DNA from: Neolewinella marina
GTDB lineage: Bacteria > Bacteroidota > Bacteroidia > Chitinophagales > Saprospiraceae
Assembly (NCBI RefSeq): GCF_002631205.1
Contig: NZ_PDLO01000007.1
Span: forward strand, 1-64,000
Length of the DNA stretch: 64,000 nt
Direction: 5' to 3'
Shown here: positions 29,088-37,656 of the stretch, in pieces
Layout: every line of letters begins with the position of its first letter
Position numbering within the stretch: position 1 is the stretch's first letter
Notes under the pieces: model-generated
Told to the model about the DNA's origin: nothing
Databases searched by the model: none
What the model saw: only the letters and a program-made list of their open reading frames with translations
Program-made: the position numbers and the translations under genes

Positions 29088-29834
29088 TTACTTCAGTTGC
29101 CGTTCCTCAATGATGCGCCGGAATTCGCGGCGGTAGGTGTCGCTTACGGGCACCACCGCACCGCCGACGTGCACCTCATCCCGGTGCACCTCCTCTATCC
29201 ATCGCAGGGCAACGATGTAGGAATTGTGGACCCGCACGAAATCGCCCTCCGGCAGCACCTCGAGCAGGTTCTTGAGGCTCTGCAGGGTAGTGATGCGCTT
29301 GTCGTGGGTGTGGATCTTCACGTAGTCCTTGAGGCCTTCGATGTGGGTGATGTCATCGAAGTTGACCCGTACCGATTTGGTGCCGTCCTTCACGAAGAAG
29401 TAGCGTTCGCCACCATTGGCGGGGGCCGCGGGTGCCGGGGCGGCGGGGGAAGCCGCGGGAGGCGTAGGCTCGGCCTGGGAGAGGGCGTGGCTGATGCGTT
29501 CCACGCACTTCACGAAGCGCTCGAAGGTGATGGGTTTGAGCAGGTAGTCGGTTACCTCCAGCTCGTATCCCTCCAGGGCGTATTCCGAGTAGGCGGTGGT
29601 GAGCACGATGACCGGTTTGGTCTTCAGCACCTTCAGCAGGGAGATGCCGGTCAGTTCGGGCATCTGCACGTCCAGGAAAAGGATGTCGGGCGGCGCTTCC
29701 TGCAGCTGTTTTAGGGCCTGCAACGGGTTGCCCAGGGAAGCGATCAGCGACAGGTCGGGCATGCGCTCGATGTACTGTTCGAGCAGGCGGCGGGCCATGG
29801 GCTCATCGTCAACTACCAGGCAGCTCAACTTCAT
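29088..29834 (-). CDS. LytTR-family response regulator
   Basis: 248 residues. The receiver domain (1-120) has the acidic pair V-V-D-D-E-P, the phospho-acceptor Asp in F-L-D-V-Q-M-P near residue 54 and K-P-I-T near 104. A long Ala/Pro-rich linker (about 127-147) leads to a LytTR DNA-binding domain (about 150-248) with F-V-K-D-G-T-K-S-V-R-V and F-V-R-V-H-N-S-Y-I-V. Its ATG overlaps the stop of the kinase gene by 4 nt (ATGA), so the two are co-translated. It converges on the glycosidase gene, only 5 nt away. The regulated genes are not evident. Confidence 0.95.
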   Translation of the reverse strand: MKLSCLVVDDEPMARRLLEQYIERMPDLSLIASLGNPLQALKQLQEAPPDILFLDVQMPELTGISLLKVLKTKPVIVLTTAYSEYALEGYELEVTDYLLKPITFERFVKCVERISHALSQAEPTPPAASPAAPAPAAPANGGERYFFVKDGTKSVRVNFDDITHIEGLKDYVKIHTHDKRITTLQSLKNLLEVLPEGDFVRVHNSYIVALRWIEEVHRDEVHVGGAVVPVSDTYRREFRRIIEERQLK

Positions 29835-30871
29835 GACAGGTCAATTTTCAGGGTTACCTCGTAGCGGTCCTCGGTATCGGAGATGCACAGTTCGTGGCGG
29901 TCGGGGTAGGTGAGCGCCAGTCGCCGCCGCACGTTCTGCAGGCCGATACCCGATTTTTCGTGGAGGGTCTTGCTGTCTTCGGAGAGTTTGCCGTTCGCTA
30001 CCCGGTAAACGCATTGGTCGCGGTCGACGTCGAGGCGTACGGTGATCCAGGGCGCGGTGGCGGAACTGCTGATGCCGTGCTTGAAGGCGTTCTCCAGGAA
30101 GGTGATCAGGATGAGGGGAGCGATGCGCACCCGGTCGGTGGCGCCGTTCACTTCGAAGGCAATGGGCACGTCGTCCTCCAGGCGGAGCCGTTCCAGGCTC
30201 AGGTAGTTCTCGATGTACTCGATCTCTCTGTCCAGCGGCACCCGGGGGTGGTTGCTTTCGTAGATCATGTAGCGCATCATGCCCGAGAGCTTGGCGATGA
30301 CCTCTGGAGTGCGGGTACTCTGGTTTACGGCCAGGTAGTAGAGGTTGTTCAGGGTGTTGAACAGGAAGTGGGGATTGACCTGTGCCCGCAGGAACTGCAG
30401 CTCGGAAGTGAGCTGCTGGTTCTCCAGTTCCTTGCGGCGGGCTTCTAACTCGAAGTAGTCTTCCACGAACTTCAGGAGGCCTACACAGGCGGCGGCGAAG
30501 AACGCGCTCATGATGACGTTGATGCCGAAGCGCACCGAATACATCCAGCGGTCGTCGGGGTAGAAGTAGTGAAGTATGGACTGCTTGCCCCAGAGCCAGA
30601 GCACGGACAGGCCCAGAAAGACGGGTACGAAGGTGAGCAGGTAGCGGCCGACGTTCTGGTCCTTGAGCAGCCGGGGCAGGAAGAAGAAGTAATTCAGGTA
30701 GCTGATGACCATCATCCCCCCGACGTGAAAGATGGTATCCGACACGATGCGGGCCCAATCGGGGTCCCCCTTGCGGCCGAAGCTGATGGTATAGAAAAAC
30801 AGGGAAGCGTACACCGTCCAGAAGGCAAAGTGGAGGATGAACTTCTTGTTACGCTGAAAATAATTGGCCAT
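29831..30871 (-). CDS. LytS-type sensor histidine kinase
   Basis: 346 residues. Four membrane helices (about 10-140) are followed by a coiled segment and a His_kinase domain with the phospho-acceptor in Q-V-N-P-H-F-L-F-N-T-L-N-N near residue 165 and an ATPase domain with L-E-N-A-F-K-H-G and G-I-G-L-Q-N-V-R-R-R-L. This is the kinase partner of the overlapping LytTR regulator. There is no recognisable extracytoplasmic sensor, so the stimulus would be sensed in the membrane. Confidence 0.94.
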   Translation of the reverse strand: MANYFQRNKKFILHFAFWTVYASLFFYTISFGRKGDPDWARIVSDTIFHVGGMMVISYLNYFFFLPRLLKDQNVGRYLLTFVPVFLGLSVLWLWGKQSILHYFYPDDRWMYSVRFGINVIMSAFFAAACVGLLKFVEDYFELEARRKELENQQLTSELQFLRAQVNPHFLFNTLNNLYYLAVNQSTRTPEVIAKLSGMMRYMIYESNHPRVPLDREIEYIENYLSLERLRLEDDVPIAFEVNGATDRVRIAPLILITFLENAFKHGISSSATAPWITVRLDVDRDQCVYRVANGKLSEDSKTLHEKSGIGLQNVRRRLALTYPDRHELCISDTEDRYEVTLKIDLS

Positions 30872-31028
30872 AGGAGCGTGACTCGCCGGCTAAGGTAGGG
30901 CTTCTTGCCGCGGATTCCCTGGCCACTCGGCAGCAGGGGCATTCCGCAAGAAGAAGGGGAATAGTCGATTTTTCCCCGGCAGGTATCGGCCAGGAGTGGG
31001 GCTGGGTCTAATATTTCTGTCCAGGCGA

Positions 31029-34000
31029 CTACGCCACCCGGTACTTGATGCCCAATCGCTCGATCTCGTTGATGAAGTCGGTATCGGCGTCGACGGTACG
31101 CTTCAGGCTGTACATCTTCAGTTTCATGTCTTCCTCAGGGTCGTAGAAGACCATACGCAGCTTCTGCCGGCCCTGGTAGCGGTTGCAGAGTTCCTCGAGG
31201 GCCACCACGAGGTCGCTCGTCAGGTCGCCCAGGGGCAGTTTGAGGATGATGGCTTCGGTCATTTCTCGTCCCAGTCCTTCCAGGAGTTTTACTTCGCTTA
31301 CGGCGATTTCCACTTCCTCGCTGTTCCAGCGCTGGCGGTAGGCGGCCTTGACGAAGACGGCCTTGCCCTGGTTGAGGACGTGCTTGTACTTCTCGTAATC
31401 CTCCCCGAAGAGGCGGAACTCGATGGTCTCGTCGAAGTCGCTCAGTTCAAAGATGCCCCAGCCGTTGCCGTTCTTGCTCACCATGTGGCGGGAGCTGCTG
31501 ATCATGCCGGCCAGCCGCAGGCTGGTCTTGCCGTACCGCTGGGGATCCAGGTCGGCCAGGGAGCAGGTGACGTAGTTGTCGATCTCGAGCTTGTAGCCGT
31601 CCAGGGGGTGGCCACTGACGTAGATGCCGGTGACCTCCTTTTCTCGGCTGAGCTTCTCCGGCAGCGTCCATTCCCGGGCCTGGGGGGGCACGGGTTCGTC
31701 GGGGAGTACCTCATCCTGGATCGCCCCGAAGAGGGAGTTCGCGGCCGAGGCCAGTTGGCTCTGGTAGGCGTTGGCGTATTTGGTGACGTGCTCCAGGTAG
31801 CTGTCGTACTTCTCGCTCGGGGCGAAGTACTGGGCCCGGTGCACACTCTCGAAACAGTCAAAGGCCCCGGCGTCCACCAGGGCTTCCAGCACCCGCTTGT
31901 TGACGCTGCCCGGCTCTACGCGCTGCATCAGGTGGAATACGGAATCGAAGGGGCCACCCTCCTTGCGGGCCGCCAGAATGGATTCCACGGGGCCTTCGCC
32001 TACGCCCTTCAGGGCCGTCATGCCGATGCGGATGGCTCCGTCCTGGTTGACGGAGAAGTCGGCCTGGCTCTCGTTGATGTCCGGCCCGAGCACGGGCACG
32101 TTCATCCGCTTGCACTCCTTGAGGAAGAAGGTCAGCTTGGTCTGGTCCGTCCGGTTGTGCGTCAGTACCGAGGCCATGTACTCGGCCGGGTAGTGGGCCT
32201 TGAGGTAAGCCGTCTGGTAGGCCACGAAGGCGTAGCAGGTGGAGTGCGACTTGTTGAAGGCGTAGGAGGCGAAGGCCTCCCAGTCCTTCCAGATCTTGGC
32301 GAGCTTATCCTCGGGGTGGCCGTTGGCCTTGCCCCCCTCGATGAAGGTGGGGAACATCTTGTCAAGTACCGCTTTCTGCTTCTTACCCATGGCCTTCCGG
32401 AGCACGTCGGCCTGCCCCTTGGAGAAGCCGGCGATCGACTGGCTCAGCAGCATGATCTGTTCCTGGTAGACGTAGATGCCGAAGGTTTCCTTCAGGTACT
32501 TTTCCTCCCCGTCCAGGGTATACACGATCGGCTTGCGGCCGTGCTTGCGGTCGATGAACTCCGGGATGTACTCCAGCGGGCCGGGGCGGTACAGGGCGTT
32601 CATCGCGATCAAGTCGTCGAAGGTCGTCGGCTTGAGGCTCTTCATGTGCTTCTGCATCCCGCCCGACTCGTACTGGAAGATGCCGTTGGTCTCCCCGCGC
32701 TGGAAAAGCTCGTAGGTCTTCGGGTCGTCCAGGGGGATGGCGTCGATGTCGATGTCCTTGCCGTGGTTGTCCTTCACCATCGCCAGGGCATCCTTGATGA
32801 TGCTCAGGGTCTTGAGGCCGAGGAAGTCCATCTTGAGCAGTCCGGCAATCTCGGCCACCGAGTTGTCGAACTGGCTGATGTACATCCCCGTGTCCTTGTC
32901 GGCCGTTACGGGCACGTGGTCGGTCACCGGGGTGGGGGTGATGACCACTCCGCAGGCGTGGACTCCGGTGTTGCGGATACTGCCCTCCAGCTTGGAGGCC
33001 GTGCGGATCATCTCGCCGATCTCGTCCTGGCGGTCGGCCATCTCGCGGAAGCGGTAGGCCTTTTCGGTGTCGTCACCGTTCAGCTTGGACTTCAGCTTGG
33101 GGTTGATGTCCTTGGGCGCGAGTACGTCGCGCAGGGTAGCGCCGAGCTGGGCGGGGAACGACTTGGCTACCTTGTCCACCTCGCCGAGGGGGACGTCCAT
33201 CACCCGGCCCACGTCGCGCAGGGAGGAGCGGGCGGCCATGGTGCCGTAGGTGATGATCTGGGCCACCTGCTGCTGCCCGTACTTGTCGATCACGTAGTCG
33301 ATGACCTTCTGTCGGCCCACGTCATCAAAATCGATGTCAATATCGGGCATCGATACCCGCTCCGGATTGAGGAATCGCTCGAACAGCAAGTCATACTTGA
33401 TCGGGTCGATGTTGGTGATACCCGTACAGTAGGCTACCGCTGATCCGGCCGCCGATCCCCGTCCGGGGCCTACGCTGACGCCCATCTTGCGGGCCGCGGC
33501 GGTGAAGTCCTGCACGATGAGGAAGTAGCCGGGGTACCCCGAGGCCTTAATGACTTCCAATTCGAAGTCGAGGCGTTCGGTGACCACGGCGCTGAGTTCT
33601 CCGTAGCGCTTCTTCGCCCCTTCGTAGGTGAGGTGGCGCAGGTATTCGTCCTGGGTTTTGAAGCCCGCCGGCATCGGGAAGTTGGGCAGCAGTACGTCGC
33701 TGGTCAGCTTCAGGTGGTCGATCTTGTCGTGGATCTCCATGGTGTTGGCCACGCTGTCGGGCACGTCACCGAAGAGGCGGTACATCTCCTGCTGCGACTT
33801 GAAGTAGAAGTCGGAGCTCGGAAACTTGAACCGGCTCATGTCCTCCATCAGGCTGCCGGTGTTCACGCACAGCAGGATGTCGTGGGGCAGGTAGTCTTCC
33901 TCTTCCACGTAGTGGCTGTCGTTGGTGCAGATCACCTTGACGTTGTGCTTGCGGGCGAAACCGAGGAGCTTCTGGTTCACGTCCTCCTGGCTTATCCCCA

Positions 34001-34568
34001 GGCCGTCGATGTTTTCCAGCCCCCGGTGCCGTTGCAGCTCGATGTAGTAATCGTCGCCGAAGACATCGAGCCACCACTTCAGGGCCTTTTCGGCTTCCTC
34101 ATCCTTGCCTTGCAGGAGCAGCTGGGGGATTTCGGCGCCGATACAGCAGCTGGTGGCGATCACCCCTTCGGAGTGCTGCACCAGCAGCTCCTTGTCGATG
34201 CGGGGGTACTTGCCGTAGAGTCCCTCGATGTACCCGAGGCTGCAGAGCTTCGCCAGGTTCTGGTAGCCGGTCTTGTTCTTGGCCAGCATCAGCTGGTGGT
34301 AGCGCACGTCCTTCTCTCCCCGGGCGCGACTGAACGCCTTGACGCGGCGATCCTCCACGAGGTAAAATTCACAGCCGACCATGGGCTTCAACCCCCGCTT
34401 GTCGGCCTCCGCCACGAATTTGAACGCCCCGAACATGTTGCCGTGGTCAGTCAGTGCGACCCCCTTCTGCCCGTCGGCCTGGGCCTTGTCCATCATCGCC
34501 CCGATCTCCGAAGCGCCATCGAGCAAGGAATACTGGGTGTGGCAGTGGAGGTGGCAGAATTCTGGCAT
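31029..34568 (-). CDS. dnaE: DNA polymerase III alpha subunit
   Basis: Replicative polymerase, 1179 residues, the usual DnaE length. It opens with the PHP domain (H-L-H-C-H-T-Q-Y-S-L-L-D-G-A-S at residues 6-20), has the catalytic palm carboxylates in P-D-I-D-I-D-F near residue 405, the tandem HhH region after 800, and an OB-fold near 970-1080. No intein or frameshift is seen. It is monocistronic with its own promoter, and a perfect DnaA box lies about 60 nt upstream of the start. Confidence 0.97.
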   Translation of the reverse strand: MPEFCHLHCHTQYSLLDGASEIGAMMDKAQADGQKGVALTDHGNMFGAFKFVAEADKRGLKPMVGCEFYLVEDRRVKAFSRARGEKDVRYHQLMLAKNKTGYQNLAKLCSLGYIEGLYGKYPRIDKELLVQHSEGVIATSCCIGAEIPQLLLQGKDEEAEKALKWWLDVFGDDYYIELQRHRGLENIDGLGISQEDVNQKLLGFARKHNVKVICTNDSHYVEEEDYLPHDILLCVNTGSLMEDMSRFKFPSSDFYFKSQQEMYRLFGDVPDSVANTMEIHDKIDHLKLTSDVLLPNFPMPAGFKTQDEYLRHLTYEGAKKRYGELSAVVTERLDFELEVIKASGYPGYFLIVQDFTAAARKMGVSVGPGRGSAAGSAVAYCTGITNIDPIKYDLLFERFLNPERVSMPDIDIDFDDVGRQKVIDYVIDKYGQQQVAQIITYGTMAARSSLRDVGRVMDVPLGEVDKVAKSFPAQLGATLRDVLAPKDINPKLKSKLNGDDTEKAYRFREMADRQDEIGEMIRTASKLEGSIRNTGVHACGVVITPTPVTDHVPVTADKDTGMYISQFDNSVAEIAGLLKMDFLGLKTLSIIKDALAMVKDNHGKDIDIDAIPLDDPKTYELFQRGETNGIFQYESGGMQKHMKSLKPTTFDDLIAMNALYRPGPLEYIPEFIDRKHGRKPIVYTLDGEEKYLKETFGIYVYQEQIMLLSQSIAGFSKGQADVLRKAMGKKQKAVLDKMFPTFIEGGKANGHPEDKLAKIWKDWEAFASYAFNKSHSTCYAFVAYQTAYLKAHYPAEYMASVLTHNRTDQTKLTFFLKECKRMNVPVLGPDINESQADFSVNQDGAIRIGMTALKGVGEGPVESILAARKEGGPFDSVFHLMQRVEPGSVNKRVLEALVDAGAFDCFESVHRAQYFAPSEKYDSYLEHVTKYANAYQSQLASAANSLFGAIQDEVLPDEPVPPQAREWTLPEKLSREKEVTGIYVSGHPLDGYKLEIDNYVTCSLADLDPQRYGKTSLRLAGMISSSRHMVSKNGNGWGIFELSDFDETIEFRLFGEDYEKYKHVLNQGKAVFVKAAYRQRWNSEEVEIAVSEVKLLEGLGREMTEAIILKLPLGDLTSDLVVALEELCNRYQGRQKLRMVFYDPEEDMKLKMYSLKRTVDADTDFINEIERLGIKYRVA

Positions 34569-34589
34569 AGGGGAGGGCGTTTCGACCTT

Positions 34590-34619
34590 GCAAGGTAGTT
34601 AGAAAACGCCTTTTTCAAA
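34590..34619 (-). promoter_or_regulatory. Probable dnaE promoter
   Basis: On the minus strand TTTG (34619-34616) and TACCTTGC (34597-34590) are separated by 18 nt. The -33 element is exact; the -7 box has two differences from TAnnTTTG. Transcription would begin about 15 nt before the ATG at 34568. Confidence 0.45.
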
Positions 34620-34626
34620 CAAAAAG

Positions 34627-34635
34627 TTATCCACA
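34627..34635 (+). promoter_or_regulatory. Consensus DnaA box upstream of dnaE
   Basis: TTATCCACA matches the high-affinity E. coli DnaA box exactly. It lies 7 nt upstream of the -33 element of the presumed dnaE promoter, where bound DnaA could touch RNA polymerase. Only one box is visible in the gap, so this looks like gene control rather than an origin. Confidence 0.55.
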
Positions 34636-34649
34636 GTGGGGCGGTCGTC

Positions 34650-34713
34650 TTGCGGTACGGTAGTACTGTAGTACAGTAGTACGGCAGTACCGTAGCGCGG
34701 TGCCATTGCAGTA
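34650..34713. repeat. 8-nt-period array, core CNGTAGTA
   Basis: Eight consecutive octamers from 34650 to 34713 keep an exact 8-nt register: four near-identical units (CGGTAGTA, CTGTAGTA, CAGTAGTA, CGGCAGTA at 34658-34689) flanked by decayed ones. The array lies in the 281-bp gap upstream of dnaE, next to the CTAAARNN array. The rest of the gap (34714-34809) shows no gene or clear signal. Confidence 0.7.
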
Positions 34714-34809
34714 CGACAGGCGCTCACCACCGAATTTGGGTCTGTCTCTCATTCGGAGGACCAGCGGCTAACGATGAGAGTACAATATAGATTCACCAAA
34801 GCCGCCCCC

Positions 34810-34849
34810 CTAAAGAACTAAAGCCCTAAAGAACTAAAGAACTAAAGAA
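34810..34849. repeat. CTAAAGNN octamer array, second locus
   Basis: Five units of CTAAAGAA/CTAAAGCC in perfect 8-nt register end exactly at the stop codon of the minus-strand gene at 34850, whose TAG is read from the next CTA. The family is the same as at 7412-7491, which also abuts a minus-strand stop codon. Confidence 0.85.
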
Positions 34850-35119
34850 CTACCTAACTCCCCCAAGTCCATCCTGCCGATCCAGAATATCCTCCAGCTG
34901 TTCGATGCGATCAGGGTTGCCGGTGAGAAAGTCGTCGAGGCGTTCCCGGAGCAGGGTGTCGGAGTCATCCGAAGTCGGGTTTTGCTTGACGTCCTGGAAT
35001 TCGTCCGCATCGGAGAAGGCCGGTTGGATGAATTTCAGGATCGCGTCGCTAACGCCATTTTTCTGATTCGTGGGCTGGGCGAGGGCGTCGAGGGTGGAGT
35101 TGATCAGGGCTTCTACCAT
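34850..35119 (-). CDS. Small acidic protein, unknown function
   Basis: 89 residues from the ATG at 35119; a longer frame up to 35251 exists but its extra part is Pro/Arg-rich and lacks coding character. The protein is helical and rich in Asp, Glu and Gln, with no Cys and no membrane segment. It is divergent from the FAH-family gene and its stop codon lies in a repeat array. No family recognised. Confidence 0.5.
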   Translation of the reverse strand: MVEALINSTLDALAQPTNQKNGVSDAILKFIQPAFSDADEFQDVKQNPTSDDSDTLLRERLDDFLTGNPDRIEQLEDILDRQDGLGGVR

Positions 35120-35273
35120 GGTGCATTGTGGCTTTTGTGTGGAACGTTGCACCTGCGTTACCGCCTGAACGGAGTAAATGTTTGGGCGGCGGCGGCGCGC
35201 GGGTGCCATGGGGATCGTAAAAGCCAATCCTGCTTGGGGTGGTCGAGCCAAACCGCTTGGTTATCTTCCCCCA

Positions 35274-36140
35274 ATGAAATTGATACGCTTCCACTCTACG
35301 GACGGCAGGCCCCGCCCCGGCGTCCAGCGCGCCGACGGTACCCGCCTCGACGTTTCCGCCTTCGGCGGTGATTATGACGAATCTTTCTTCGGCAGCGACG
35401 GCCCTGGTCGACTTGGGCGGTGGCTGGTGGATCACGCCGGCGAATGCCCGGTAGTGCCCGCTAATGCCAGGCTACTGCCCCCTTGCGCCCGCCCCTCCAA
35501 GATCGTCTGTGTAGGGATGAACTACGCCGCCCACGCCGCGGAAACCGGGGCTAAGCCCCCCAGCGAGCCGGTGATCTTCATGAAGGCCACTACGGCCATC
35601 ACCGGACCGAACGACCCCATCGTCCTGCCCCGCGACAGCACCAAGACCGACTGGGAGGTGGAACTGGCGGTGGTGATCGGCAAGCGCGCCAGCTACGTCA
35701 CCAAGGCCGAGGCCCTGGACCACGTGGCGGGCTACCTCCTCCACAACGACGTGAGCGAACGCGCCTTCCAGATCGAACGCGGTGGGCAGTGGGTGAAGGG
35801 CAAGAGCGCCGATACCTTCGCCCCCCTGGGCCCTTGGATCGCCACCCCCGACGAGATCACCGATCCCCACAACCTTCGCCTCTGGCTGAAGCTGAACGGG
35901 GAAACGATGCAGGACAGCACTACCGCCGACTTCATCTTCGACATCCCCACCTGCATCAGCTACATCAGCCGGTTCATGACGCTGCTGCCCGGTGACGTGA
36001 TCAGCACCGGAACCCCCAGCGGGGTGGGGCTGGGCATGAAACCCAACCGCTACCTCCAGGCCGGCGACGTGGTCGAACTCGGCATCGATGGCCTCGGCGT
36101 CAGCCGCCAGCAAGTAAAAGCTTATCAACCCCAAGGATAA
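35274..36140 (+). CDS. Fumarylacetoacetate hydrolase family protein
   Basis: 288 residues from the ATG at 35274. The FAH fold is clear: K-I-V-C-V-G-M-N-Y-A-A-H-A near residue 75, E-P-V-I-F-M-K near 98, and the metal-binding D-W-E-V-E-L-A-V-V-I-G near 125-135, ending with the T-G-T-P-S-G-V-G motif near 250. The family includes hydrolases of 3-oxoacids, decarboxylases and oxaloacetate tautomerases. It is the first gene of a tight four-gene operon with RidA, a D-threonine-aldolase-like enzyme and an M19 dipeptidase, so a 2-oxoacid product of amino-acid breakdown is the likely substrate. Confidence 0.9.
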   Translation: MKLIRFHSTDGRPRPGVQRADGTRLDVSAFGGDYDESFFGSDGPGRLGRWLVDHAGECPVVPANARLLPPCARPSKIVCVGMNYAAHAAETGAKPPSEPVIFMKATTAITGPNDPIVLPRDSTKTDWEVELAVVIGKRASYVTKAEALDHVAGYLLHNDVSERAFQIERGGQWVKGKSADTFAPLGPWIATPDEITDPHNLRLWLKLNGETMQDSTTADFIFDIPTCISYISRFMTLLPGDVISTGTPSGVGLGMKPNRYLQAGDVVELGIDGLGVSRQQVKAYQPQG

Positions 36141-36533
36141 ATGGAAAAGAAACGCATCACCCATCCCCAGCGGGCCACCGACTTCAGCACCGGGGCCTAC
36201 TCCGACGGCGTCATCGTCGGGGACCTGCTGTTCGTAAGTGGACAGACGCCCATGGACTTCGCCACCTCCACCTACGCCCTGGGTACCATCGAGGAGGAAA
36301 CCCGGCAAGTACTCAACAACATTAAGGCCATCCTCGAAGCGGGAGGCGCCAGCATGGACAACGTGGTGAAGTGCACCGTCCACCTGGCCGACAGCGACGA
36401 CTTCGACCGCTTCAACGCCGAATACGCCACCTTCTTTACGGGGGTGCGGCCGGCGCGAACCACCGTGGAGTCGGGACTCAAGAATGGCATCAAGGTAGAG
36501 ATCGACGTCATCGCAAAACTCGATACCCCTTGA
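36141..36533 (+). CDS. RidA family enamine/imine deaminase
   Basis: 130 residues. RidA proteins hydrolyse reactive 2-aminoacrylate-type intermediates released by PLP enzymes to 2-oxoacids and ammonia. The family motif G-V-R-P-A-R-T-T-V-E near residues 100-109 contains the substrate-binding Arg. The ATG follows the FAH stop without a gap (TAAATG). Immediately downstream is a PLP-enzyme candidate, a natural source of such intermediates. Confidence 0.93.
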   Translation: MEKKRITHPQRATDFSTGAYSDGVIVGDLLFVSGQTPMDFATSTYALGTIEEETRQVLNNIKAILEAGGASMDNVVKCTVHLADSDDFDRFNAEYATFFTGVRPARTTVESGLKNGIKVEIDVIAKLDTP

Positions 36534-37645
36534 CCTGGAAACCCGACCACCGGTACGCGGTCCCCGAAGTGGATCAGATTGATTCACCGGCCCTGCTGGT
36601 CTTTCCGGAGGTGATCGCCCGCAACATCGACCGTGTCCTGGAGATGACCGCCACCGAAGATGGCCACTGCCTGCAACCCCACATCAAGACGGTAAAGTGC
36701 CGCGAGGTGGCGGAAATGGCCCTCTCCCGGGGCATCACCCGCTTCAAGTGCAGCACCGTCAGCGAAGGCGAACTGCTGGGCGCCGCCGGTGCCCGGCGGG
36801 TGCTGCTCAGCTATCAGCTCTCGGAGGTGAAGGCCCGCCGGTGGGGGGAACTGCGACGACTGTACCCCGAGACGGAATTTTCGAGCCTCGTCGATAATGC
36901 CGCCACCGCCCGCATGCTTTCCGCAAGATTTGCCGACCACCCCCTGCCGGTGTACGTCGACCTGAATATGGGGATGGACCGGACCGGCCTACCACCCGCC
37001 GATGCGGTCGACCTGCTGCGCTTGCTGGAAACCCTGCCGGGACTGGAACTAAGGGGCTTTCATGTGTACGACGGTCACATACGGGATACGGAGGAGGCGG
37101 TCCGCCGCGACCGCGCCACGGCTGTGTTCGATGAGGTGGAACGCTTGCGCTCCTCGGCGGAGGCCCAGTACGGTCGTTCCCTGGAGGTGGTGGTGGCTGG
37201 TTCGCCGAACTTCCCCTTTTACGTCGGTAAACGGAACACCTGGGTGAGCCCGGGCACCTTCTTCCTCTGGGACTCGGGCTACGGAAGCAGCTTCCCGGAA
37301 TGGCCTTTCGAGCCGGCGGCCCTGCTGCTGACCCGGGTACTGTCGGTAATCGACGGGAATACCCTGTGCTTTGACCTCGGATCCAAGGCTGTTGCGGCCG
37401 ATCCGCCGCAGCCGCGGGTCTACTTCCCCGGAATCGATCAGTACGAGATCCGGGGACAGTGGGAGGAGCACCTCGTCATTACCGTCCCCGATACGAGTGG
37501 ATATGAGGTAGGGCAGGTCCACTGGGCCGTGCCCCGCCACGTTTGTCCTACGGTGAACCTCTACGAGGAATTGCTGCCGGTGACCGCTGGCAGGGTAGGG
37601 GAAGGCTGGTCGGTGGCTGCCCGCAAACAGAAAATTACCGTCTGA
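36530..37645 (+). CDS. D-threonine-aldolase/alanine-racemase-fold PLP enzyme
   Basis: 371 residues if translation starts at the TTG at 36530, which overlaps the RidA stop as TTGA; no ATG exists in the first 50 codons. The N-terminal alanine-racemase-like barrel has the PLP lysine in P-H-I-K-T-V-K near residue 52 and D-L-N-M-G-M-D-R-T-G near 145. The C-terminal domain has the D-S-G-Y-G-S and H-V-C-P-T-V-N-L metal-site motif of D-threonine aldolase/D-serine dehydratase-like enzymes (DSD1). It probably cleaves or deaminates a beta-hydroxy D-amino acid. Overlap with RidA implies coupling. Confidence 0.85.
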   Translation: MTWKPDHRYAVPEVDQIDSPALLVFPEVIARNIDRVLEMTATEDGHCLQPHIKTVKCREVAEMALSRGITRFKCSTVSEGELLGAAGARRVLLSYQLSEVKARRWGELRRLYPETEFSSLVDNAATARMLSARFADHPLPVYVDLNMGMDRTGLPPADAVDLLRLLETLPGLELRGFHVYDGHIRDTEEAVRRDRATAVFDEVERLRSSAEAQYGRSLEVVVAGSPNFPFYVGKRNTWVSPGTFFLWDSGYGSSFPEWPFEPAALLLTRVLSVIDGNTLCFDLGSKAVAADPPQPRVYFPGIDQYEIRGQWEEHLVITVPDTSGYEVGQVHWAVPRHVCPTVNLYEELLPVTAGRVGEGWSVAARKQKITV

Positions 37646-37656
37646 GTCCCCACCGC

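Noticed and set aside
30996-33443. 815-codon plus-strand frame opposite dnaE
   Set aside because: The antisense strand is an unambiguous DnaE with catalytic motifs; the frame is a codon-bias shadow.
34569-34849. Replication origin in the dnaE upstream gap
   Set aside because: One DnaA box only, no AT-rich unwinding stretch, and none of the usual origin neighbours (dnaA, dnaN, rpmH) in the window.
36371-36529. N-terminal extension of the PLP enzyme inside ridA
   Set aside because: The extension is an Arg-rich out-of-frame reading of ridA; the TTG at 36530 gives a normal family N-terminus.
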